A DNA stretch of 19,306 nt, from NCBI GenBank assembly GCA_017940955.1, contig JAGAXP010000219.1, forward strand, positions 1 through 19,306, read 5' to 3'. Of the stretch, positions 7,329-14,959 are shown in pieces. How positions within the stretch are numbered: the first letter of the stretch is position 1; each line of letters starts with the position of its first letter. A program made the translations under genes and the position numbers. The notes under the pieces are model-generated. The model was not told the origin of the DNA. It ran no database searches and was given only the letters and a program-made list of their open reading frames with translations. The DNA comes from Oribacterium sp. Lineage in GTDB: Bacteria; Bacillota_A; Clostridia; Lachnospirales; Lachnospiraceae.

Positions 7329-8269
7329 AAAAAATAAACATCATTACAGCATTGTTAGTTACCGCATTATCCTTTACACCGATATTTTCTTCATATGCAG
7401 ATACTTATACGGGATATGAATTGACTCTGGGAACATATCCGACAGTTCCTGCTGCTAACGATATATTACAGAATACAGTTTCCGAAAACCCGGGATCTAC
7501 TGTTATACCGCAAACAGGTAATGGTCCGACAGGAACAGACGAAGATACAAAAACAGAAGAAGAGCTGCTTTTGGAGCAGCAGAACAGAGCATGGCTTCAG
7601 GAACAGGAACGTCTTCAGAAAGAAGCTCTTCACGCTCAGAAAATAGGAGAATTTTATAAGGATTCTGTTGTTATAGGAGATTCGGTAGCAGAGGACTTTT
7701 CCCGTTATGCTTTAAGAAATACTGCATTACCCATATTCCGGAATCTCAAGTTTCTCACCAGAGTAAGTTACTCGGTTCATAACGCCTTTATGGCGATTTC
7801 CGGCAAATCCAAACATCCCATATATCAGGGACAGCAGATGTATGCCTGGGATTCCCTAAAGCTTATGGGAGCAAAACACATTTATACTTTCTTTGGACTG
7901 AATGACCTTTGGGGAGGTGTAGACAACACTGTGGCAAAGTATCTTCAGTATATTGCAAAGATACAGCAGGAGATACCCGGTATAAAGATCACTATTGTAA
8001 GTACAACACCTATATATGCTTATGCTAAAGAGGAATTTAACAATGACACTATCCGTGCATTTAATGCAAAGATGGAAGCATTGGCAGCAGAAAACGGCTG
8101 GGGATATCTGGATGTAGCATCAAGGCTCTATGACAGTGACGGTTGTCTCGCAAAGCAGTATTGCAGTGACAAGGGTATTCACCAGACAAACGCTGCTTAC
8201 AAGCTTTGGCAGGCTGCCTTCGAAGAATATGCGGAGACTCATCTTGATGATGTACAGGCGACTCCCTGA
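7325..8269 (+). CDS. Secreted SGNH/GDSL-family hydrolase
   Basis: 314 residues. The start at 7325 is chosen over an in-frame upstream ATG (7310) because of the ATGA coupling, GGGAGAG at 7314-7320 and the signal peptide (MKKINII..., cleavage near SSYA/DTY, residue 25). A Pro/Gly/Thr-rich linker (about 40-75) and a charged, Gln-rich probably helical segment (77-108) precede the SGNH domain: GDS 118-120 (S120 nucleophile), GLND 191-194, and D282...H286 near the C-terminus. It is likely an extracellular esterase or O-acetyl/acyl transferase on wall polymer or polysaccharide. Unlike the DltD-like protein upstream it keeps the canonical serine, so it could act against or alongside the acylation system; that link is inference. 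Confidence 0.85.
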   Translation: MKKINIITALLVTALSFTPIFSSYADTYTGYELTLGTYPTVPAANDILQNTVSENPGSTVIPQTGNGPTGTDEDTKTEEELLLEQQNRAWLQEQERLQKEALHAQKIGEFYKDSVVIGDSVAEDFSRYALRNTALPIFRNLKFLTRVSYSVHNAFMAISGKSKHPIYQGQQMYAWDSLKLMGAKHIYTFFGLNDLWGGVDNTVAKYLQYIAKIQQEIPGIKITIVSTTPIYAYAKEEFNNDTIRAFNAKMEALAAENGWGYLDVASRLYDSDGCLAKQYCSDKGIHQTNAAYKLWQAAFEEYAETHLDDVQATP

Positions 8270-8292
8270 GGGAGCCGCCTGTTTGTTATTTT
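8254..8292 (+). terminator. Intrinsic terminator with the stop codon in its loop
   Basis: Arms 8254-8266 and 8270-8282 pair over 13 positions with one A-C mismatch; the loop is TGA, the stop codon of the SGNH gene, followed by TTGTTATTTT. It ends the nucleotidase-SGNH transcript. The 5' arm codes the last residues of the protein. Confidence 0.88.
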
Positions 8293-8353
8293 GCAAGGTA
8301 AATCTAATAACCGGCTATGGGATTTTTATCACCTGAATAGCAAAAATTTCCTG

Positions 8354-8415
8354 ATACCTTATAAGAAAACATGCCTGAGTCGAAATTAGACATAAGGTAT
8401 TGTGTGGTTATGTCT
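8354..8415 (+). promoter_or_regulatory. Leader with two mutually exclusive hairpins before the GGDEF gene
   Basis: ATACCTTAT (8354-8362) pairs perfectly with ATAAGGTAT (8392-8400). AGACATAA (8388-8395) pairs perfectly with TTATGTCT (8408-8415). The pairings share 8392-8395, so only one can form; a T5 run follows at 8422-8426. This is the layout of an attenuator or riboswitch, provided transcription starts upstream of 8354. I do not see the known c-di-GMP riboswitch consensus. Confidence 0.4.
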
Positions 8416-8498
8416 GTATAGTTTTTCTACAACAAGCTTTAGCGATCGTCCCTTTAGTTATATGGAATCTCAGAATGCTGACCTAATGAGGAAAAAAC

Positions 8499-10343
8499 AT
8501 GGAAACACTTCAAAAAAATGAAAAGAGACCGCTGATCACTCTTGGCTTAGGTATATCCCTGGTTGTAGTGATCATCCTGTGCATCCTGTATACTCTGTAT
8601 CATGTATCAAAAGACAATCTGATAGGCATGTGGAATAACAGTGCCATACAGATGTCCTATGAAGTCTCCTACTATCTGAATACTCCGAGAGATGCCGTTA
8701 ATTTCACAGCACAAAAGATAGAGGGAATGATGGAGGAAGGCTGCACCAATAGGGAGATTAAGGATTTTCTCATTAGCGAGACAGCTGTTTATTCCAGACT
8801 GATAGACAGTAATTATACAGGAATATACGGCTACTGCAGAGGAGAGTATCTGGATGGATCCGGCTGGATAGAACCAGATGATTACGTGGCTACAGAAAGA
8901 CCCTGGTATATTGAAGCAAAAAATGCAAACGGAGAGGTTGCTTTTGTAAAGCCTTACTTTAATCTTCAAACCTTTGAACTTATGATGTCTGTAAGTAAGC
9001 TCCTGAGTGACGGTGAAAGCGTAATTTCCATGGACATTTTCCTTGACAGTGTTCAGAAGCTGGAAGACAGTATGCTTCAGTCTCAAAGAGTAGATGCCGC
9101 TATGCTGATCGATAAAAGCGGTATGGTCGTAGCTCATTCTGATCACGATGAGATCGGCAAAGAATATCTCATACTCGGTAACGAGTATGAAAAGGAGCTT
9201 GTATCTACTATATTTGAAATAAAGAACGGTGTGTCTTCAATAAATTCGAAAAATGGAAGAGAGCTGGTTTTCTGCCAGCAGGTAAATAATGACTGGTACT
9301 CGGTCCTCATCCTCAGTGAAAAGGAGATCCTTGGTCATATACAATATATTTACCTGATTTCAGGAGTGATACTTGTGGCTATATTTATGGTGTTCTTTGC
9401 AGTATTCAGCATTTATATGAGTAAGCACAAGGAAGCAGGAGAACTGCATAGTGAGATCCGGGCAATTTCCGATATTTATGCCAATATGGAGCTCATTGAT
9501 ATCAGAAACGGCAAAGTTAAACCCATAAGGGAAAGCCTTGTTTATAAGGATGTATTTAACAGCGGTAATAAATTTACCAATGATAAGCTTGAAGAAATGG
9601 CAGAGCATCTGGCCGCAGAATCTTCCAGAAGTATGCTGGTGCAGTTTATGGATTTTGATACCCTCCCCGATCGTATCGGAGATCTGAAAACAATTTCTCA
9701 TGAATACCTTGACAGGAACGGTGAGTGGAACCGCATGCACTTTATTGTGGTGGAACGGGAAACGGACGGTTCCATCAGAAAGCTTCTTTGGGCGATCCAG
9801 TCCATAGATGAGGATAAAAAGAGGCAGGAACTATTCAAGAATCTTGCAGAGACAGATGCATTAACACATATCTTAAACAGAAGCGGAGGAGAGAGCAGGA
9901 TATATTCACTTCTCGAAAAAGGTAAAACGGGAATGCTGCTTCTTTTTGATGCAGATCATTTTAAATATGTTAATGATACCTACGGTCATGATATGGGTGA
10001 CAAGGTCATCATCGCTCTGGCACATTGTCTGAAAGATTCTTTTAGAGATACCGACATTGTATTCAGACTGGGCGGTGACGAATTCGTGGCATTTACGTCA
10101 GGCGTTGAAAATGAAGACGTCGGACGGCTGGTGGTTAACAGACTGTTTGCAAATATAGATAAGATTTCCTTTGAGGAAATGTCAGACTGGAAACTCAGGA
10201 TAAGCGTCGGAGCGGTACTTTGTTCAAAAGAGAACAGGGAACCCTTTGCCACACTTTATCAGAATGCTGACAAAGCAATGTATGAAAGCAAGCAGCATGA
10301 AGGAAACTACCTTACGTTTTACGGAAATATGGTAAATGATTGA
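8499..10343 (+). CDS. Membrane diguanylate cyclase with extracellular Cache sensor
   Basis: 614 residues; GAGG at 8488-8491. Order: transmembrane segment (12-34), outside dCache-type sensor (about 40-280, with RPWYIEAKNANGEVAFVKPYF at about 134-154 typical of dCache_1), second transmembrane segment (283-306), a PAS-like linker (about 315-440, starting DIYANMELIDI), then GGDEF domain (about 445-610). The active motif GGDEF is intact (525-529), and an RxxD inhibitory site (RDTD, 516-519) lies five residues before it, so product inhibition by c-di-GMP is expected. DALTHILNR (453-461) is the usual domain start. It should make c-di-GMP in response to a small outside ligand. No EAL domain is nearby. 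It is probably transcribed alone. Confidence 0.93.
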   Translation: METLQKNEKRPLITLGLGISLVVVIILCILYTLYHVSKDNLIGMWNNSAIQMSYEVSYYLNTPRDAVNFTAQKIEGMMEEGCTNREIKDFLISETAVYSRLIDSNYTGIYGYCRGEYLDGSGWIEPDDYVATERPWYIEAKNANGEVAFVKPYFNLQTFELMMSVSKLLSDGESVISMDIFLDSVQKLEDSMLQSQRVDAAMLIDKSGMVVAHSDHDEIGKEYLILGNEYEKELVSTIFEIKNGVSSINSKNGRELVFCQQVNNDWYSVLILSEKEILGHIQYIYLISGVILVAIFMVFFAVFSIYMSKHKEAGELHSEIRAISDIYANMELIDIRNGKVKPIRESLVYKDVFNSGNKFTNDKLEEMAEHLAAESSRSMLVQFMDFDTLPDRIGDLKTISHEYLDRNGEWNRMHFIVVERETDGSIRKLLWAIQSIDEDKKRQELFKNLAETDALTHILNRSGGESRIYSLLEKGKTGMLLLFDADHFKYVNDTYGHDMGDKVIIALAHCLKDSFRDTDIVFRLGGDEFVAFTSGVENEDVGRLVVNRLFANIDKISFEEMSDWKLRISVGAVLCSKENREPFATLYQNADKAMYESKQHEGNYLTFYGNMVND

Positions 10344-10367
10344 TTCAGGCTCATTTGTGGGGGAGTT

Positions 10368-11341
10368 ATGAAAATAAGAAATAATTGAAGCGGAAACACG
10401 TCTTGCAAGAGTAGATGAAGAGTATGATCTGCTGCGTAAGTTTTCCAATTTTCATTTTAGTTCGATTGTAAGTTCCGGTGCTTCAATTGATGATTTAAAT
10501 ATTGACTTATTAAGAGAATACTTTTCTATTACAAGCTCAAGACAAATCAGTGATGGAATGGGAAAGAAAGAGCTGGCTAAGGCCTTGGATTTGATTGATA
10601 AAAATGATCCAACTGAAAGACGGGTTAAAAATTATGCTGTACTCATGTTTTCCGGGCATCCGGAAGATCGTATTCCATATGCATATACGGAACTAATTGT
10701 TGATATGTTTGGCACAAAAAGAAAGATGGAATCCAAAGTATTTAAAGGTGCAGTTTGGAAACAGTATTATGCTGCGTTGGAGTACATCAATAACAATTAC
10801 TTAAATGAATTGGTTATACGTGATGATGGCAACTCAGATAATCGTAAAATCGAGAACTTCACGTTTATTGCACTGGAAGAATTGCTTGCAAATGCCATTG
10901 TTCATAACAACTATGAAAATGGTAAGCCAATCCAAATATATGTGTCTGAAAAACAGATAAACATTGTGAATTATAACAAGCCGTTACCGCCTATACGCAT
11001 AAGTGATCTGAATGAGAGAACTTTTTTTAACGAGCGAGACACGGAGAATCCTGAAATCAGGGATATGTTTAAAGCCAAAGAAAAAAGTTTGGATTGAGAC
11101 TGAAACCAAAGATTTCAAGCAGAAAATCTTGGATTCGAGGTATACAAATAAAATAAAACAAAACGTATTGAAGTTATATGAGGAAATCGGGACAGAGGTT
11201 TTTGGGAATTCTCGAGTAGTCGAAATTCTGGGATGTTCGGAAGTGACAGCAACGTCCTATTTGAAAAGGATGGAGGATGAACTGAAAATCATTGTTCCGG
11301 TAGAAGGAATGGGAAAAGGGAAATATAAGTTTTCTGTATAA
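10368..11341 (+). pseudogene. Broken RecG/AlbA_2-type ATP-binding transcriptional regulator
   Basis: A start with GGGGGAG site gives ATG at 10368, but that frame stops after six codons; removing one A near 10380 would join it to the long frame that reads IIEAETRLARVDEEYDLL from 10381. That frame runs on through 11097 with a recognisable HATPase_c_4-like segment (ALEELLANAIVHNNYENGKP; NIVNYNKPLPP; NPEIRDMFKA). It then breaks, and the C-terminal winged-helix part continues in another frame to 11341 (NVLKLYEEIG, VVEILGCSEVTATSYLKRME). Relatives have a Schlafen AlbA_2 domain at the N-terminus, which is missing. The jump from MFKA to KPKKKVWIETE suggests an internal deletion as well as a frameshift. 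Pieces such as 10558-11097 may still be called as genes. Confidence 0.75.
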
Positions 11342-11408
11342 GTAATAGAAAAGGTTATATGGTGAAATTCTGCTGTTTAGTAGCTGTTTGATCGAAAATG
11401 GAGGAAGA

Positions 11409-11552
11409 GTGTATAAAGCGATATTCGTGAACAAATATACAGGCAGACAGTATTGCGAAAATATCGGACAATATGAATTCGATAATAGAGCAAGAGGATT
11501 TATTGTTTCTGCTTCGAGTATGATGTCAAACTATGCAGATTACAGTATCTGA
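11409..11552 (+). CDS. Possible small ORF, 47 residues, unknown
   Basis: A GTG start at 11409 with GGAGG at 11400-11404 (tight, 4-nt spacing) opens an ORF reading VYKAIFVNKYTGRQYCENIG... to a TGA at 11550-11552. Composition looks protein-like, but no family is recognised. It is more likely a remnant of a mobile-element gene than a working gene, given the decay on both sides. Confidence 0.3.
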   Translation: MYKAIFVNKYTGRQYCENIGQYEFDNRARGFIVSASSMMSNYADYSI

Positions 11553-11729
11553 TTGGCAGTCTCAGTAGTCTGTTTTGCGGTAGTAACTACGAAACTGACT
11601 ACGATTTGGTCGCTACACTTTGCAATAATCTGCCATGATATGCCGAGATTCGGATTTTGACCGATTTTACGAAATGCTTGAGAATATTGACGAAAACACC
11701 GCATTTGTGGGCGGTTTTGATGAGTAAAA
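11552..11729 (+). pseudogene. Decayed accessory gene, C-terminal part
   Basis: One frame reads GSNYETDYDLVATLCNNLP, stops at TGA (about 11637), then continues YAE. After a one-base shift it reads DSDFDRFYEMLENIDENTAF and ends GGFDE at the TAA at 11725-11727. The two frames together look like one acidic protein broken by a stop and a frameshift. It ends five or six bases before the LMW-PTP start fragment. Family unknown. Confidence 0.35.
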
Positions 11730-11733
11730 AACA

Positions 11734-11772
11734 ATGATAAGAGTGCTTTTTGTCTGCTGGGGCAACATTTGA
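11734..11772 (+). pseudogene. Start of a low-molecular-weight protein tyrosine phosphatase gene, copy 1
   Basis: The ATG at 11734 gives MIRVLFVCWGNI followed by TGA. This is the N-terminus and the P-loop start of LMW-PTP (family pattern VxFVCxGNxCRS, where the Cys is the nucleophile). The similarity ends exactly in the codon where the second P-loop Cys should be. The rest of the gene is absent from the window. Confidence 0.6.
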
Positions 11773-11985
11773 CTAAATGGTCAAAAACCCTGTATTTATG
11801 CGGGGTTCAGACCACCGGGCAGGACTTTTACCAACATTAGGAAAAGAACTTTTCGATGCGACAAACAACAGAATATATCTTAGTGAAGGCAGTCGCTTAC
11901 CGATGAATTCAGTGCGAATGAGAGGTAGACGCCTTTTTTGCTTTAAAACAGACATCCCCGTGCATCAGGCGTCACTTACTTGCTG
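11773..11985. other. Gene-free stretch before the AbiE operators
   Basis: I see no gene here. An open frame at 11777-12082 lacks a ribosome site and recognisable content, and runs over the AbiE promoter. The stretch probably holds the junction of the accessory element carrying the toxin-antitoxin genes with the LMW-PTP remnant. Confidence 0.4.
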
Positions 11986-12025
11986 TGCAGTTTTGTCAAA
12001 AATTATAAAAAGTGACAAAATTGTA
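11986..12025. promoter_or_regulatory. AbiE operator 1, inverted repeat
   Basis: TGCAGTTTTGTCA (11986-11998), 14-nt spacer, TGACAAAATTGTA (12013-12025). Eleven of 13 arm positions are complementary. It lies just upstream of the -35 box and matches operator 2 in arm sequence and spacer length. The likely ligand is the AbiEi-type antitoxin. Confidence 0.75.
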
Positions 12026-12026
12026 C

Positions 12027-12055
12027 TTGATACCGGCAGCGTCATGCTGTATAGT
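12027..12055 (+). promoter_or_regulatory. Promoter of the AbiE-type operon
   Basis: TTGATA (12027-12032), exactly 17 bp, TATAGT (12050-12055): a strong sigma-A-type promoter between two operator repeats. Transcription would start near 12062, inside or at the edge of operator 2. Confidence 0.78.
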
Positions 12056-12060
12056 ATAGA

Positions 12061-12100
12061 TGCAGTTACGTCATTTTTTTAGAAAAGTGACAAAACTGCA
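12061..12100. promoter_or_regulatory. AbiE operator 2, inverted repeat
   Basis: TGCAGTTACGTCA (12061-12073), 14-nt spacer, TGACAAAACTGCA (12088-12100); 11 of 13 arm positions complementary. It covers the transcription start and ends 10 nt before the ribosome site. Its centre is 75 bp from that of operator 1, about seven helical turns. Confidence 0.75.
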
Positions 12101-12123
12101 ATATGCTGAAGGAGGTGGCAGGG

Positions 12124-12864
12124 ATGAACGAACAAAATCAAATCACAATCTTCTTGAAAGAAAACCCGTCGTTTACCACAAAGGATTTTGTTGGGATGGT
12201 AAAAGAATCCCAGACAGCTTATTCGGACCGGAAGGCATACCGCATGCTGCAGGATCTTCAGGACGACGGGCAGATCATGAAGGTTGGACGCGGACATTAT
12301 TCAAAAACTTCAGTGAAATCGCCTTATCATTTCAAGACGTCTTCCCTGATGGATGAGTTGGTCAGTTTGATTGATAAAGAGTATCCGCTGATCACATATC
12401 AGACATGGGAGCTTTATCAGTGGAATGAGTTCGTGAACCATCAGCTGGCACATAACGCTTACTTTATTGAAGTGGAAAGTGGGCTGGAGACAACAGTCTT
12501 TGATATGCTGCTGGAAAAGTATCCTCGGGTTCTGCTGGATCCTGGTATGGAGGAGTATTACCGGTATCGTGCGGATGATATGATTATTGTCCAGAAATTG
12601 ATATCCGGAGCTCCAGCACCACAGCCGGGAAGCAAACAGGCTTCGCTTGAAAAGCTGCTGGTGGACATATTCAGCCGGAAGTTGACAGGCCAGCTGATCG
12701 AGCGAGCTGAGTATCGACAAATATACGAAGATGCATTTGGCAAATATGCGATCAATGAATTGGCATTTTTTCGCTATGCCGGAAGGCGTCATCTAAAATC
12801 TGACATCCGAAAATTTATTGAGGATGAGACAAATATAGAGCTGAGATCGGAGGAATGGACATGA
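12124..12864 (+). CDS. AbiEi-type antitoxin, winged-helix repressor
   Basis: 246 residues; the ATG at 12124 is chosen over the in-frame ATG at 12103 because GGAGG lies at 12111-12115. The N-terminal 60 residues form a winged-helix-like domain (LKENPSFTTKDFV, YRMLQDLQDDGQIMKVGRGHY), as in AbiEi and DUF6088/DUF6577 proteins. The larger C-terminal part (TYQTWELYQWNEF..., then a helical tail) is the probable toxin-neutralising region. The gene overlaps the toxin gene by 4 nt. In known AbiE systems (type IV toxin-antitoxin, phage abortive infection) this protein represses its own promoter through inverted repeats, and such repeats are visible at 11986-12100. The exact DUF assignment is uncertain. 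Confidence 0.82.
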   Translation: MNEQNQITIFLKENPSFTTKDFVGMVKESQTAYSDRKAYRMLQDLQDDGQIMKVGRGHYSKTSVKSPYHFKTSSLMDELVSLIDKEYPLITYQTWELYQWNEFVNHQLAHNAYFIEVESGLETTVFDMLLEKYPRVLLDPGMEEYYRYRADDMIIVQKLISGAPAPQPGSKQASLEKLLVDIFSRKLTGQLIERAEYRQIYEDAFGKYAINELAFFRYAGRRHLKSDIRKFIEDETNIELRSEEWT

Positions 12865-13904
12865 TTGATAAGAAAATCTATGATCTTGACTATATTCGTG
12901 AATTGCAGGCGAGGTACAAGACAGATCCGGGCCTGTTGGAGAGGGTACTTTATGCATTTGGACTTCTTGAGGCGCTCGTTAAGGTAGGGATGAAGTTTAC
13001 CTTTAAGGGCGGCACAAGCCTGATGCTCCTGTTGGATCATCCAATCAGGCTATCTACGGATATTGACATCATTGTGGATCCGGGGACTGATGTGGAGAGC
13101 TACATTGAGCAGGCGGGAACCATCTTTCCCTTCCTGCGAAAGAAAGAGGATATCCGTAAGGGACGGAACAATATAGAAAAACGCCACTTCAAATTTATCT
13201 ACTATTCCCCCGTTCGACAGAGAGAGTTTTACATATTTCTGGATATTGTTTTTATGGAATCTCCGTATGACCAAGTTGTGACAAAGCCCATTCGTAATGA
13301 TCTGCTTGTCACAGCTCCGGAAGATCTTGTGGTAACCATGCCAACGATGGAATGCATTCTAGGAGATAAGCTGACTGCTTTCGCCCCACATACCACAGGC
13401 GTCCTGCTGGGGGCGGGAAAAGAACTGGAGATTGCCAAGCAAATGTTTGATGTAGCCACCTTGGCAGAGCGGATGCAGGATCAGAAGCAGTTTCGTGCGA
13501 CCTACGACAGAGCCGTTATAGAAGAACTGGCTTTCCGGGGATTGAAATTGGAAAAAGAGATAGTTCTGAGAGACACCATCCGGGCCTGCATCAGCATTAT
13601 AAGCCGTGGCGAATATGATAAAGAGGACTATGTGGAATATCTGAAGGGTATCCGCTCCCTGACGGATCATATTCTTGTGAAGAAATTCACACCGGAAATC
13701 GCTGCTGAGAAAGCATGTTCAGTGATGTGTCTTGCCGCCAGTGCTTTGACACAGACGGATTATCCGAAGATTGCGGATGCAGCAGGATATGCGAAAGAAC
13801 GTCTCACTGGCGACCAATATAAGCGTCTCGCTTATATCCGGAAGAGAAATATTGAAGCTTATGGCTATCTTGTGGAAGCTACAAGGATGCTCGAAGGTGT
13901 TTAA
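12861..13904 (+). CDS. AbiEii/AbiGii-type nucleotidyltransferase toxin
   Basis: 347 residues. The start at 12861 (ATGA overlap with the antitoxin stop) is preferred over an ATG six nt upstream because GGAGG (12849-12853) then has 7-nt spacing. Nucleotidyltransferase signatures: FKGGTSL (48-54), then RLSTDIDIIVDP (63-74) with D67 and D69 as metal ligands, and LGDKLTAFAP (167-176), the third AbiEii motif with D169/K170. Length and motifs look intact. Known members transfer nucleotides to RNA (including tRNA acceptor ends in MenT toxins) and stop growth, guarding against phage; the target here is unknown. It is the only apparently complete system in the decayed middle of the window. Confidence 0.9.
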   Translation: MIDKKIYDLDYIRELQARYKTDPGLLERVLYAFGLLEALVKVGMKFTFKGGTSLMLLLDHPIRLSTDIDIIVDPGTDVESYIEQAGTIFPFLRKKEDIRKGRNNIEKRHFKFIYYSPVRQREFYIFLDIVFMESPYDQVVTKPIRNDLLVTAPEDLVVTMPTMECILGDKLTAFAPHTTGVLLGAGKELEIAKQMFDVATLAERMQDQKQFRATYDRAVIEELAFRGLKLEKEIVLRDTIRACISIISRGEYDKEDYVEYLKGIRSLTDHILVKKFTPEIAAEKACSVMCLAASALTQTDYPKIADAAGYAKERLTGDQYKRLAYIRKRNIEAYGYLVEATRMLEGV

Positions 13905-13922
13905 TGTTTATTACATTACATA

Positions 13923-13973
13923 GACCGATTAGTATGTTCCTTTTATTGGAATAAACTGATCGGGTTTTTTTAT
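13923..13973 (+). terminator. Intrinsic terminator of the AbiE operon
   Basis: CCGATTAGT (13925-13933) pairs with ACTGATCGG (13955-13963) with one G-T wobble, an inner TTCC/GGAA extension (13937-13940 with 13948-13951), then a run of seven T after one G (13965-13971). Confidence 0.88.
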
Positions 13974-13995
13974 TTCACGCAAAGGAGGACGTCAG

Positions 13996-14416
13996 ATGAA
14001 TTATGAGCAGTTTCTGGAACAGATGAAAGAGGATCTGCAGGCCCGGTTTACAGAAGACCTGCCGCCGGAGCTTGCCGATGTGAGGATCGGGATCGGGATG
14101 TGGAGAAACTCCAGGGAGAATCCTACCGTGGGATTTCTTTCCGCAGCGGGGACTCCCCGGTCGAGGCCAACCTCAACATGACCGGTGCCTTTCTCAGGCC
14201 TATGAAGCGAGCCGTCCCTATGAGGACATTTTGGAGGAGGTGGAAGCACAGCTTATGAAGATCGTGGATCATACGCCCCAGTTTAACATCGGGGAGCTGA
14301 CAGACTATGAAACCATGAAACCGAAGCTGATGATGAAAGTTATTCCTCAGAAGGGAAACAATAGCATGATAAAAATTTTATTCGTCTGCCACGGCATGGT
14401 ATTAACCAATGGCTAG
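13996..14416 (+). pseudogene. DUF5688-type gene with two frameshifts
   Basis: GGAGG at 13984-13988 and ATG at 13996 start MNYEQFLEQMKEDLQARF. The family continues in the +1 frame from about 14097 (VEKLQGESYRGISFRSGDSP; NLNMTGAF), then in the third frame from about 14201 (YEASRPYEDILEEVEAQL; GELTDYETMKPKLMMKV) to TAG at 14414. Two indels therefore break one DUF5688-like gene of mobile elements. The last 16 codons read as the start of LMW-PTP (see 14366-14416), so the 3' end is also lost. Confidence 0.72.
14366..14416 (+). pseudogene. Start of a low-molecular-weight protein tyrosine phosphatase gene, copy 2
   Basis: The ATG at 14366 gives MIKILFVCHG, an exact match to the family's N-terminal strand and P-loop start, after which MVLTNG and a stop replace the expected NxCRS. 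The break is within one or two codons of that in copy 1 at 11734. It is in frame with the DUF5688 remnant. Confidence 0.6.
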
Positions 14417-14557
14417 AAATCCTTTATTTTCAAGCATTTGACGGAAGAAAGAAATGAATTTACAACTAGTTTACAACTTTTAAAATTGTTACGATACGAA
14501 TTAAAAAATGAATATGAAGGACACTTAACCTTAAGTGGCTTTGGCTACTACAAAACG

Positions 14558-14621
14558 AACCCGTCCTAGGGTGTCAAAATCAGGAAAAGTAATTCTGTAG
14601 ATTGACACTCTGGGGCGGGTT
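14558..14621 (+). terminator. Large terminator-like hairpin
   Basis: Arms 14558-14577 and 14602-14621 pair over 20 positions with three G-T pairs (AACCCGTCC... / ...GGGCGGGTT), loop 24 nt, then TTGTTATT. It is the main feature of the gene-free stretch 14417-14716. It could end transcription of a lost upstream gene or mark an element end. I see nothing else there except the ribosome site at 14705-14709. Confidence 0.5.
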
Positions 14622-14716
14622 TGTTATTGATGAGAAACTATGGTTTCTATTGAAACTATTCCTCGAAAGGAATATAATAAAATAGTCAATTTTTCGACTT
14701 TTATGGAGGATTTGTT

Positions 14717-14905
14717 ATGGAGTATATATCTACATCGGAAATTGCAAAAATTTGGAATGTTTCACGTCGTCGAGTTACGACATTATGTAGAGAAGGCAGA
14801 GTTGAGGGAGCAGTTTTTGCTGCCAATACTTGGCTCGTGCCTAAAGATGCAAAAAAACCCGAGGATCCGAGAAGAGTCCGTAAAATGGGACAAGATAAAC
14901 AGTAA
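14717..14905 (+). CDS. Small helix-turn-helix DNA-binding protein
   Basis: 62 residues, GGAGG at 14705-14709. YISTSEIAKIWNVSRRRVTT is a MerR/excisionase-like helix-turn-helix, followed by a wing (CREGRVEGAVFAANTWLVPK) and a basic tail. Small proteins of this kind often precede type I restriction genes in Clostridia and may control them; an excisionase role is possible. The gene lies 54 nt upstream of the hsdM remnant. Confidence 0.75.
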   Translation: MEYISTSEIAKIWNVSRRRVTTLCREGRVEGAVFAANTWLVPKDAKKPEDPRRVRKMGQDKQ

Positions 14906-14959
14906 AATGATAAAAGCCATAAAAATGGCTATTTTAGAATAAATTGGAGGCAAATATTA

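Noticed and set aside
8293..8498. c-di-GMP riboswitch before the GGDEF gene
   Set aside because: The conserved GEMM-type sequence blocks are not visible; only the alternative hairpins are supported.
8607..9146. Minus-strand open frame of 179 codons
   Set aside because: It is the mirror of the Cache domain of the GGDEF gene; no ribosome site and no protein-like pattern.
11795..11825. tRNA T-arm-like sequence (GGGGTTCAGACC)
   Set aside because: The stem has mismatches, the loop does not fit TTCRANY, and no acceptor or anticodon arm can be built around it.
11777..12082. Plus-strand open frame of 101 codons
   Set aside because: It crosses the AbiE operators and promoter, has no ribosome site and no recognisable content.
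12310..12792. Minus-strand open frame of 160 codons
   Set aside because: It lies fully inside the antitoxin gene, whose reading frame has family motifs; the antisense product has none.
14640..14942. Plus-strand open frame of 100 codons overlapping the HTH gene
   Set aside because: No ribosome site at 14640; the other frame has GGAGG and a clear helix-turn-helix.
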